From: Obelidium mucronatum
Taxonomy: Eukaryota; Chytridiomycota; Chytridiomycetes; Chytridiales; Chytriomycetaceae
Reading direction: 5' to 3'
DNA length: 64,000 bases
Assembly (NCBI GenBank): GCA_025765595.1
Contig: JAIVFH010000019.1
Location: 186,001-250,000 of the forward strand
A program made the translations under genes and the position numbers. Below, piece by piece: positions 1-8,860 of the stretch. A model generated the notes under the pieces. That model saw nothing but the letters and a program-made list of their open reading frames with translations, did not search any database and had not been told where the DNA came from. The stretch's first letter is position 1; the number at the start of each line of letters is the position of its first letter.

Positions 1-664
1 CACCAGCTTCCAGTGCATCAAGATGTGTTGGAAGCTTGTACCCAATCTCGAATCATTGACGTTTGTTGAAAAAGCATCAGCTTCACGGACTATATTTGTT
101 TTTTGGTGGTTTACCCAAACAACGTCAGCAGCATGGCGACAAGGGGGGAAATAATGTCTACCTCCTTTTCCTACTCTTTTCAAGTCAGCGTTTTACGTCT
201 GTCGAAGAATTCCTTACAGTAATGTCTATTCGGCAGTGTAATTCGTTTGGACTTTGGGATGCAGAGTCAGAGAGTTTGGGACAATGTTTGTTTCCGGCAG
301 CCTCATATTTCAATCATTCATGTGACAAGAACTTGTATTTTGACATGAATATGAAGGTTATTGAGTCTGGGAGGGCAGTTGATGTGAATGTAGTGGAGAG
401 ATGGCATTGAACTGTTGACATTAAGGAATAATGATGACGGACTGAATGATGGAATCGAAAATGATGGATGGAATCCTTGTTTTCAGCTTTGAAGTTGCTC
501 CCTGAATTGGTATGGCGAGCAAAACGGGACATAAAAAAGGGACAAGTCTTGACCCATTCATATATTGACACGAGTATGGATAGAGAATCGCGTAGAAAAG
601 CGTTACGAGATGGGTACCATTTTGATTGCGATTGTGACAAATGTGAGGCAGAAGCAAATCGGTG
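1..664 (+). CDS. SET-domain (SMYD/SET6-like) lysine methyltransferase, 3' part
   Basis: Only the C-terminal half lies in the window. Around 230-390 the reading frame has the SET signature NHSC followed by DKN, part of the SAM/substrate pocket. From about 494 it continues with a stretch ending RDIKKGQ and then SYID, the usual end of a SET domain, and a Cys cluster (CDCDKC) typical of a post-SET zinc site in SMYD/SET6-type enzymes. The two parts share a frame but are interrupted by a stop at 408-410, so an intron of about 100 bp is likely, for example GT near 389 to AG near 493; the exact sites are uncertain. These enzymes methylate lysines of histones or other proteins. The stop is at 662-664. 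The next gene is convergent. Family is fairly sure; substrate is unknown. Confidence 0.75.
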
Positions 665-740
665 ATTTTGAGTTTACGCTGGCGTGTGGAATTGCGCGAG
701 ATTTGTTTTATTTTTGAGGAATCAAAGTCAGTCAGTGTCA

Positions 741-1485
741 AGGGAGTTTTGCCAGCCAGTACGATATCGCGACCGAATTGTTTGTAGACGGGATCGACCA
801 GTGACTGGACACAGTCAGCGTCGCCGCTGAAATGCCTTCACGCCGCTGGGGCCGACGACGACCGGCGCAATTGTGATGATCAGACGGTCGACGGCGCTCT
901 TGCCGGCGGCCAGGAACGACGCAATGACGGCAGAGCCGCCCTCGACCATCACGGCGCGCAGGCCGAAGCGCGCCTTGAGCACGCGCAGCACGGCAGCCAG
1001 GTCGCGCACGCTCGCGACGGCGGCGACTTCGACGCCCGCGGCCTCGAGGGCGCGGCGGCGCTCGGACGGCGCAGCGTGGGCGTGGTCGCACACAACGATG
1101 GGGCGGTGGCCGAGCCGCACAATGTTTGCCTCGGGCCGCGTGCGCAGCCGCGCGTCGAGCACGACGGGCCGCGGCTGCTTCTGATGCCGTTGCCAAACCC
1201 GACATACTCCGCGCGCACCGTCAGCCGCGGGTCGTCCGCCGCGAGAGTGCCGCTGCCGACGAGCACGCCATCGACGCGCGCCCGCACCGCGTGAGTCATC
1301 GCGAGGCTGGCCGCCCCGCTGAGAAGCAGCGGTGTCGCCGCGTCGCGCGCCCCGATGCACGCGTCGAGGCTCTGCGCAAACGAGAGAACAACAAACGGCC
1401 GCGGCGCGCCGTCAAAGTCAAACCCGGAAAAGTCGGCCGCGAGGAGCGGGTCGACAAAGTCCATCTGCTGAAAGTTTAATAACAA
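741..1485 (-). CDS. RIB7: RIB7-like 2,5-diamino-6-ribosylamino-pyrimidinone 5'-phosphate reductase, with two frame breaks
   Basis: RibD C-terminal fold, which performs the NADPH-dependent reductase step of riboflavin synthesis. The start at 1485 gives a short leader, then RPFVVLSFAQSLD, MTHAVRARVDGVLVG and ADDPRLTVR in one frame. The middle (QPRPVVLD, then MVEGGSAVIASFL, then LIITIAPVVVGP) is in a second frame from about 1185 to 835. The end (VYKQFGRDIVLAG) is back in the first frame. The two shifts compensate: about one base missing near 1190 and one extra near 835. No convincing introns explain both, although a GTATGT motif lies near the first. The gene is far more GC-rich than its neighbours. 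It is either a real gene carrying sequencing indels or a young pseudogene. The C-terminus is not defined because the frame stays open to 421. Confidence 0.68.
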
Positions 1486-1511
1486 GTTTAAAATCTATTC
1501 CTTAAATTTCA

Positions 1512-4416
1512 ATGCACAACAACGAAAACTCAAACAACGAAAACAGTAGCAGCACAGAAAGTCTGTTTGCTTTTGCTGATAGTGCCATCGCTCGAGGAGA
1601 CTCGGAGGGGCAAAACCAATCTGCAAACAACGACGCCACGTGGAACTCAACGCACTCAACCACCTCAAACAATGCTGAACTGGCTGCTTTTCTCAATGGA
1701 ATCGGCTTTACAGACAGCTCAAACACTACAAACAATTCGTTCTTTGCAAACACAAACAACTTGAACAACAACACAGCAACAACATTTTCAGCATCAAACC
1801 CGGAATTCGACCTCGACTCGCTGCTGACTTTCGAAAACAACTTGGATAATTCACAGTTATTTGGAGGCTCTAACCCCAGCGATCCCCTCTTGTTTGCCAA
1901 CATGAGCCAATTTGATTACGATGGTTCAGCAAACAATAGCCTGTTCTTGGACAGCCAGGTGTGTTTGAATCAAGTGAATTCATTTATGTTGTGTTTGCTT
2001 TTAGCTGTACTCAGTATGTAGTATTCACTTACACAATAATGTAGTTTGCAATGCATTCGGATCTTGATTCCTTGCTTCAAGAAATCTCACAATCGTCTTC
2101 GGCAGACCCATCGTTTTTTACAATGGATCCGTCCTTTCTCGAATCCTTGTCGTCGTCATCGTCTCACTTGATAGATCCATCACCGTCATCACGAGCTGTT
2201 GCAACATCTACCACTTCCAGCTCTTTCCCACTGCAGCAATCTATTCCCGTGGTTTCAATGATGGCACCAATGATTCTCGCCCCCAACAACATCAACAACA
2301 ACAACAGCCACAACGACAGCAACAACACAAGCACCAAAAAAGTTGGCGGCGGACGCAAGAAACGAACCTCAGTCAACATAAAACTTTCTTCCACCATTCT
2401 CTCATCCACAGACCCAACATCCTCATCATCTCTAGCAGCAGCACAATGCGACGACCCAGACGAACTAACAGACTCGGAAACAGTCGTCTTTTCATCAGCC
2501 AGAAACCCAACCGAAGTCTTTTCTCAAGCCGCCATCAAGGCATCCACTCGTCGCAGAACCGTAGAAGAACCCATTTCTTGTATCCTTTGCTCAACACCGA
2601 TTGGCGTCTTGGAACTGCGTGGGACGCCTGCCAGCTTTGAAGCTGCTTATTCTGTGAATATTCGGTGCAAAAATTGTTGTCCAGAGCTTTTGGATTACGA
2701 CGGTGGGTTACGTAGAGGTTCTTTGGATGGGTTGATGGGTGGCAGTAGTTCAACGGCGGTTGGCGTCGCTCCAACATCATCATCAACAACAACACCTGCA
2801 AATAGAAAAAGACGCGCCGCACCTCATCCAAACTCCCCGTCAGATGAAATCCTAGCCTGCCAAGTATGCAAACGCGTCACAGCACAAGGCTACGTCAAAA
2901 TGCGCCCCGCCATCTCCTCACCAATCCACAAACCCCTTGACACCGTCAACCTACCACCCAACCATCATCACCAAGAACCAAACCACCCCCACCACCCCCA
3001 CCACCACCCGCACCAGCAACAACCGCAAGAACCAGACTCCACATGGGTCACCCCCAACTTCTCAATCAACCTCATCTGCAAACCATGCCACACCAAATAC
3101 CTCTTCTGCAGCGAATGCGGCGGCGGCGGGAAACAACGAACAGGGAAATACCGACCCCGCGCTTTATTCCCCGCGAACCGCCGTACCTGCTCGTTACCCC
3201 ACATACGTATTGGAACAACGCAAGTCCAACATCGTGTTCTGGAAGCCCCGTTATTACTCACCGGTGGCGGCGGCGTGCAGCAGCAGCAGGACGACGATCA
3301 AGTTTTGGAAGGCGTACGAGACGTTTTCTTTGATTGTTTGGTTAGTTTGTATGCTGTTCCTGGGGTGCTTGAAGGTGTGGATGAAGATGCCTCCGTTGTT
3401 GTGGGTGGTGGCGCTGGTGGTAGTAGTAATGGTGTTGGTGGTGGTTCAACGTTGGCACGGATCCATGCGGATGTGGAACGGCTTTGGTCTGGGACTGTGA
3501 GGGATGCGATTGTAAGTGATGTGCCGAAGGGGTTAGGTGGAGGCAAGATTTATGTGACTGTTGCGTGGATAGAGAAACGGAATCGGAATAAAGGGAAATA
3601 TGGGAGTAAGAAAAAGAAGGTGGGTGGTGGTGTTGGGGGTGTAGGAGGTGGTGGTGGTGTAGGGGAGGATGGGGAGGAGAGGATTCCGTGGCTTTTGAGG
3701 TTGGCGATGGAGGGGACTGTGGCACCGTTGTTGAAGGATGTTGGGGCTTCTTCTTCGGCGTCGTTGCCGGCGTTGGCGGCGGCTGGTGTGGTGGTTGCGC
3801 CGCCACCGGCTCGGGAACCGGTAGCGGCGGCGGCGGCGGCTGCTGCTGTGGCTGGGAGGGATGTTGTTCCTTTTGGGGAAGAGAAGACATATGTGTCTTT
3901 TTCGGTGTCTGAATGGGTTGGTTTCTTTTTTTCAAGTTTGATTTTTTGGTTGAGGTGTGGGGTGTAAGTAACGGATTTTTTTTTATTCAGGACCGAACTC
4001 GAGGAGCTTTGTTTGTTCTTCAAATGGCGCCTAGATCGGTTTACTTGCCCACCATGGTAATATATAAACATATTATGATTCAATTCGCGTTTGTTATTAA
4101 CGCCGTATTCAAGGAATCCTACGGCGACCTCCTCCGACGAAACATTGAACGTGTCCAAGCCGACAGCCGACGCGACAACTCCCCACCTCTAGAGCACATC
4201 TGGTGCTGGACGCGTGACATGTCGCATTCACGACTCAGGAGTATTCCTGAACGGCTTGGGTTTGTCCCGTTGGAGCAATACATGCGTGAACATCCTGGAG
4301 TGGATCGAGCCACGTTTGAACGCGAGGGGTATCCGCCTTTGCAGGAGGATGGTGTTAGTGTTCATGTGACGACTGTTCGAAGGTTTATGCAGTTGATTAA
4401 GAAAAAGGCCAAGTAA
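1512..4416 (+). CDS. Cys-rich Asn/Ser-rich putative regulator, copy A
   Basis: Four exons read well: 1512-1958, 2045-3916, 3991-4056 and 4114-4416, all phase 0 with GT..AG borders, giving about 895 aa. The first 250 residues are Asn/Ser-rich with acidic-hydrophobic patches like activation domains. Then come CxxC pairs: a first set near 2575-2690, a second near 2855, and a block with CSECGGGGKQRTGKYRPR followed by TCSLPHIRIG near 3100-3215. A Gly-rich linker follows. The C-terminal segment (LFVLQMAPRSVYLPTM, then EHIWCW, then ERLGFVPLEQY) looks like a folded domain. Copy B at 39206-43098 shares all of these blocks and the two last intron positions. I do not recognise the family. A DNA- or chromatin-binding role is an inference from the Cys clusters and activation-like regions. 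Confidence 0.8.
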
Positions 4417-4448
4417 AAAGTGGTCACTTTTTAAAAAAGCATGTATAT

Positions 4449-6745
4449 TTACAATTCTACGTCACCATCAAAATCATCAAGCACAATTACTTCATCATCA
4501 TCAATTAGATTGATTGTGTCTTCATCATCACAGAGATCAATTATTTCCTGGTGAAGTATTGGAGCTTTTGCGCTACTCTGTTGTGGGAATTTGAGAGCAA
4601 ACCAGTCATCAAATTCGACATCCTTCGCCGCTAGGTTCTTTTCTCTTCTCGTCGTCAAAAACGCGTCCGTTTCGTCAAGAGCGGCTTGTCTTTCCGTCTG
4701 TTCCATTTGTCTTTTTGTCAAGAACTCTTCTTTTTGGTCAAGGGTAGCCTCTTTATCTTCCAGATTACTCTGTCTTCTCGCCAAGAAATCAACGTTTTCC
4801 TCAAAGATCGCTTCCTTCTCTTCCAGATCAGTTTGTTTTTTCGCCAAGCATTCTTCTTTTTCGTCCAAGGTAGTTGCTTTTTCTTCCAGGTTACTTGTCT
4901 GGTCGCCAAGAAATCGTCTTTTTCGTGTAGTGCAGCTTCCTTCTCTTCTTGGTCGGTTTGCCTTTTGTCCAAGACAGCTCCCATAGCTTGAAGGGGTTTT
5001 TCCTGTTCTGTCTTGATAGCCAAAACCTCAGTCACATGTATCGCTTGTTCCGCCAAATTTGCTTCAAGCAAGTTAAGCTCCGTGTCTGCCGTATGCAAGG
5101 CTGCATGGTTTACTTCCCTCTCCTCTAAACCAACTCTTTCCGCCTGAATCGATTGCTTCTCCGTCTTGATGGCTTCTTGTTGCTCCTCAAGTTTCAGTGA
5201 TTGGGCTTTCAAATCCTGTTCTCGCGCTTCGAAAGACTCTAGCTGCAAGGCCAGGGCTCGTTCGAGTTTCTTGACTTGCGCGTCTCTTGCAGAAAGTTCG
5301 ATTTCTCTGCGTTGTATGGCTTCCTCCCGTTCTAAAACTCGTTTTTCTCGGGCAGCATGAATCGCACACTGTTCTGATTCCATCTGCTCCAGCCCAGCTC
5401 TTTTTGCGTCAATAGATTCCTGAATCAGCCTCAGCTCTCCCCTTTTCTGCTCTACCACTGCCATTTGTTCCTTGGCAAGGTTCAGTGATTGGGTTTTCAA
5501 ATCCTTTTCAAGAGCTTCGAAAGACTTTAAGCGCAAGTCCAAGTTTCTTTCACGTTCGTCCACTTCCGCGTTCCGTTCAGACAGTTCCTTTTCTCTGTGT
5601 TGTACGGCTTCTTCCCGTTCCTTCACCGTCTTCTCTCGGGCAGCCATAATTCTACTCTGGTGTGTTTCCATCTGCTCCAACCCAACTCTTTTCGCGTCAA
5701 CAGTTTCCTCAATGTTTCTCAGCTCCGTCTTTCTCTGCTCTAAAGCAACTCTGTCGGCATCAACCGATTCCTGAATCGCCCTCAACTCCAATTTTCTGTG
5801 CTCCATCACAGCGAGGTGGTCCTCAGAAAGCTTCTGCGATTGTATTTTAAAATCCCGTTTCAGAAGCTCAAAAGTCTCAGACTTGAGTTCCAAATATCGT
5901 TCTCCGTGTTTCAAATCCGCGTCCCTCTCAGAAACTTTTAATTCCCTGCGTTTGATGGCTTCCTCCCGCTCTAAAGCCCTCTTTTCTCTGACGCCGTCAA
6001 GTCTACTCATCTCGGCTTCTCTTTTGTTTAAAATGGCGCCTTGCTTGAGGAGGAATTCGCGGTCTCCCTTCACGGCTTCTACTTCTTCTGCGAGTTTGAC
6101 TTTGCAAGATTCAACAGACGCCAGTGCTTTGTGTTCGAGATGTTGGACCTCTTCTTCTCGCTGTTGAAGCGCCTTTTCTTGGACTTGCAAATTTTCTTGG
6201 AATTCTTGTAATTGCTGTTCATAGTCCTTCAGCCGTATCACCTTGCGGATATAAGACTCTCGTTCAGATTGGCGAGATTCTTCGGATATGGTGAGTCGAT
6301 ATTGTAAGTGATTGAGTTTGGTAAGGGAGTCGTCGAGGGCGTTGGCAGGTTTCTGGGAATTTCCTTGAATGTCTGAATTCCCAACTTCTTGATTGGCAGG
6401 TTGTTGGATAGACTGGTATTGGAAGTTAAAAAACAAAGAGCAAAAAAAAGGGACAGTTCTTCAGTTCCCCAAAAACGTTACCTCGGACTGTGGATCATAG
6501 ACACTGGGTGGTCCCTCGCGCGGGATCGCTTGGTTGTAAGCGGGATGTGTTTCAGTGGGTCTGCGGGAACCGTTGTCGCGGCGTTGGCGTTTGCGGCTTT
6601 GGTGCTGATTGGGTGGCTGGTGGTGCTGACCGTTTAGTCCGCGAGCCGCAGATTGCTGACTAGCAGCGCCTTCGCCGATGGTTTGCGCCGGATGATAAAT
6701 CTGCGGTTGTTGAGGCTCGGACGCAGGCAAGCTGCTGTCGGCCAT
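4449..6745 (-). CDS. Long coiled-coil protein with internal repeats and one frame break
   Basis: Exon 1 (6745-6482) encodes a Gln/Pro/His-rich head of about 88 residues. After a 69-bp intron (6413-6481) comes an almost uninterrupted coiled coil. Three tandem units of roughly 90-110 residues each start with a motif like REKRALEREEAIKRREL and carry LEQME or DAKRVGLEQ near the end. The tail is made of short units of the form LExKEAxLDxKEEFLxxRQ. At 4891-4900 the short-unit pattern jumps into another frame and continues perfectly to an acidic end at 4449, so about one base appears to be missing; without that, translation would stop at 4718. Full length would be about 740 aa. It is convergent with copy A, 32 bp between stops. 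A cytoskeletal or scaffold role is likely from structure only; no family is recognised. Confidence 0.72.
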
Positions 6746-6789
6746 CGGACCAATTTAATTTGGTTTTAATTGAAATCAATTCTTCGAAC

Positions 6790-6993
6790 TTTCCCATCCA
6801 ACTCCACCGGGTCCACATCAAATAAGTAAGAACATATATAACCCATATGTAGAGCAAATCCATAGGTGTCTTCGGAAGCTATGTCTACACACCTCAATAG
6901 ATTATGATGAGTGGCGCAACCATGTCACCGCTTTAACAGATAACCCGACACTCATCCTTTGCTTCGATTCATTTTGCATCCTGCGACCTACTG
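6790..6993 (+). pseudogene. TEN1: TEN1 pseudogene, 5' part (upstream of retrotransposon)
   Basis: This aligns with exon 1, intron 1 and the start of exon 2 of the intact TEN1 at 30707-31258. The ATG is lost, the intron 1 donor GTTTGT has become CTATGT, and many substitutions are present. The exon 2 part (SFASIHFASCDLL) is still in frame right up to the insertion point at TACTG (6989-6993). Splice-site loss means it could not make TEN1 even before the insertion. Confidence 0.8.
6989..6993. other. Target-site duplication TACTG, left copy
   Basis: Five bases directly before the 5' LTR, repeated exactly at 13695-13699 after the 3' LTR. The other inverted-repeat arm has the site once (CCTACTGATTGACACGAG, read on the minus strand near 31060), so it preserves the empty target. 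Confidence 0.93.
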
Positions 6994-7335
6994 TGTTGCG
7001 TGATATTCAATCCCACTTTATTTATGTTTCCACTCCTAACAAATTAGTCCCGCCAACACAAACTAGTTTGGATCTATCCAAAAATAAACCAACTTAGTCC
7101 TTTATTCGTTTACTTCAGTTATCGTTATGACCGCTACTACTCGCTCGGCCAAAAAGGCCACAGCTAATATTCCTGCTACCGCGTCGTTCTTAGCGCCCAC
7201 TGCCTCGAGCAGTGCTAAAACTTCCCATTCGAAGCCCTCTACGGACGGCCATTCCAGCCCTCCAGACGCTTCTTATGCGGCCATCGCTAGTTCCACTAGC
7301 GTTATGCGCCCACAGGCCCAGCCTGAGCCGCAACA
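6994..7335 (+). repeat. 5' LTR
   Basis: 342 bp, TGTTGC...GCAACA ends, a constant 6359-bp offset to the copy at 13353. The first 130 bp are AT-rich, hold TTTATTTATG and AAATAAA-like motifs, and must contain the promoter and transcript start, because the gag ATG lies at 7127 within the LTR. Confidence 0.96.
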
Positions 7336-8860
7336 TGGTGGAGAACCTGTCAGTACCAACCCCAGTACTTCTTTCACGCCAATCGACATTCAAACAATGC
7401 AATACATGTTGAATGAACTCCGCTCTCACCTTGATATTAAGTTCCAAGATGTTCTCATTCGTATCGCAAAACTTGAAATTCAACAAGAAGAATTGTCAAA
7501 CACAACAACCTGCAATATCAACAACATCTCCGAAGATATCAAGATCCTCTCAGACCTGTCTGTCGATAACCATGCATCAGTTCAAGACACAATCGTCAGA
7601 TTGTCCCAAAGAGTCGAAAACAACCACTCTGAACTTACCTTGAACATCAAGATGATGGAACAAAAACAACTGGCCTCCGAAGCTTCACTGAGATATTCAA
7701 CAACTCAGCAAAAACATCCCTACGAAGCTATCCCAAACCCAGTCTTTCAAAACTCTGCCAACATCAGCTTCAACTCGCCAAATTGTTCAACCGCTACAAA
7801 CCAACCTTCTACGTCGCCAACTCCGAAGACAGAATATTATACAGCCAATACTTCATTCCCAACAATCCTCCAGCAACAACCATACTACAGAAAAGACGAT
7901 AACATGAAGAATTTCAAAGCCGAAAACATTCCAACTTACGATCCAAAGAATGACATCGACATTCAAGCCTGGACGGAAAAAGCGACAGCCATCTTCAACC
8001 AATACCAAGCAACGGACGAACAAATAAAAACTCAACTACCCAGCGTCTTTGTCAAACAAAGCGGAAATCTCTACCACTGGTACTCCTCCAACGCTAGTAA
8101 ATTCACAGCTACCACCACATGGAAAGACATCAAAGAAAATCTCCACCAAGACAAAGGAATGGAGAACTTCATGGCCCTCCGCTCTGAAAAATTCCACAAC
8201 CTAAAAGCCGAAAATTCTGGAAAACAGTCTTACACAGAATACGCACTAGAAAAGGAATCTCTCCGCCTACAAGCTTTCGGAACTGAATTCTCTGATGCAA
8301 CTTTAATCAACTTACTCATCCAAGAGCTACCGAGAGACGCTAAGAAACACTTTATCTCAAAAACATTCAACTCTTTTACCCATTACCAAAACGTCGCTAA
8401 CGAATACTTCTCTGAGTTTCCAGAAGAAGACCCAGTGAAGCCAAAAAGAACACATCGCCAACCATACCAACGCCGACCATTCAACAACAACAACCACTCC
8501 AACCAATACAACAACCACAACAACCAAAACACTCCAAACAACACAACCACTTCAACGCCTTCCAGTCACAACAACAACACCAACAACGCCAATGTCAACA
8601 ACTTCAACAACTACAATAACCGCAACCAACCAGAAAAGAACGAGAGATACGCCAACTCCCGCGACGACAGAAACCAAAACACCAACAGGAACCAAAACAA
8701 CTCCAACTACAACAACAATCGCGACCGCAACCCTTTTCCTCAAAACCAAAACCGCCAATTCTACCAGAACACCAACGAACCCATCGACGAGGAACACGGA
8801 AATGAACCATCAGAAAACGAAGTAGAAGACGACGAAGAGGATTTTTACAACCAGTGTTGA
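7127..8860 (+). CDS. gag: Gag-like protein of the retrotransposon
   Basis: A 577-aa frame. The first 69-70 codons (Ala/Thr/Ser-rich) are encoded by the 5' LTR. The middle (about residues 260-430) resembles a Ty3/gypsy capsid region: it has IPTYDPKNDIDIQAWTEKA, a central tryptophan-rich helix segment and LLIQELPRDAKKHFISK. The C-terminal 130 residues are Asn/Arg/Gln-rich with an acidic tail, and no CCHC zinc knuckle is present, so the basic Asn-rich tail may bind RNA instead. The start is chosen because it is the first ATG and the same start opens the matching fragment in the 3' LTR. The stop TGA overlaps the pol ATG (TGATG). Confidence 0.9.
   Translation: MTATTRSAKKATANIPATASFLAPTASSSAKTSHSKPSTDGHSSPPDASYAAIASSTSVMRPQAQPEPQHGGEPVSTNPSTSFTPIDIQTMQYMLNELRSHLDIKFQDVLIRIAKLEIQQEELSNTTTCNINNISEDIKILSDLSVDNHASVQDTIVRLSQRVENNHSELTLNIKMMEQKQLASEASLRYSTTQQKHPYEAIPNPVFQNSANISFNSPNCSTATNQPSTSPTPKTEYYTANTSFPTILQQQPYYRKDDNMKNFKAENIPTYDPKNDIDIQAWTEKATAIFNQYQATDEQIKTQLPSVFVKQSGNLYHWYSSNASKFTATTTWKDIKENLHQDKGMENFMALRSEKFHNLKAENSGKQSYTEYALEKESLRLQAFGTEFSDATLINLLIQELPRDAKKHFISKTFNSFTHYQNVANEYFSEFPEEDPVKPKRTHRQPYQRRPFNNNNHSNQYNNHNNQNTPNNTTTSTPSSHNNNTNNANVNNFNNYNNRNQPEKNERYANSRDDRNQNTNRNQNNSNYNNNRDRNPFPQNQNRQFYQNTNEPIDEEHGNEPSENEVEDDEEDFYNQC
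7336..7353 (+). promoter_or_regulatory. Probable tRNA primer-binding site
   Basis: TGGTGGAGAACC follows the 5' LTR with no gap. TGG complements the tRNA CCA end and the next bases fit an acceptor 3' strand. The primer tRNA cannot be named from this window. The site is inside the gag reading frame. Confidence 0.7.

Noticed and set aside
3342..3935. Pro/His-rich minus-strand frame over copy A
   Set aside because: Reverse translation of Gly/Val-rich codons; the plus strand has conserved blocks shared with copy B.
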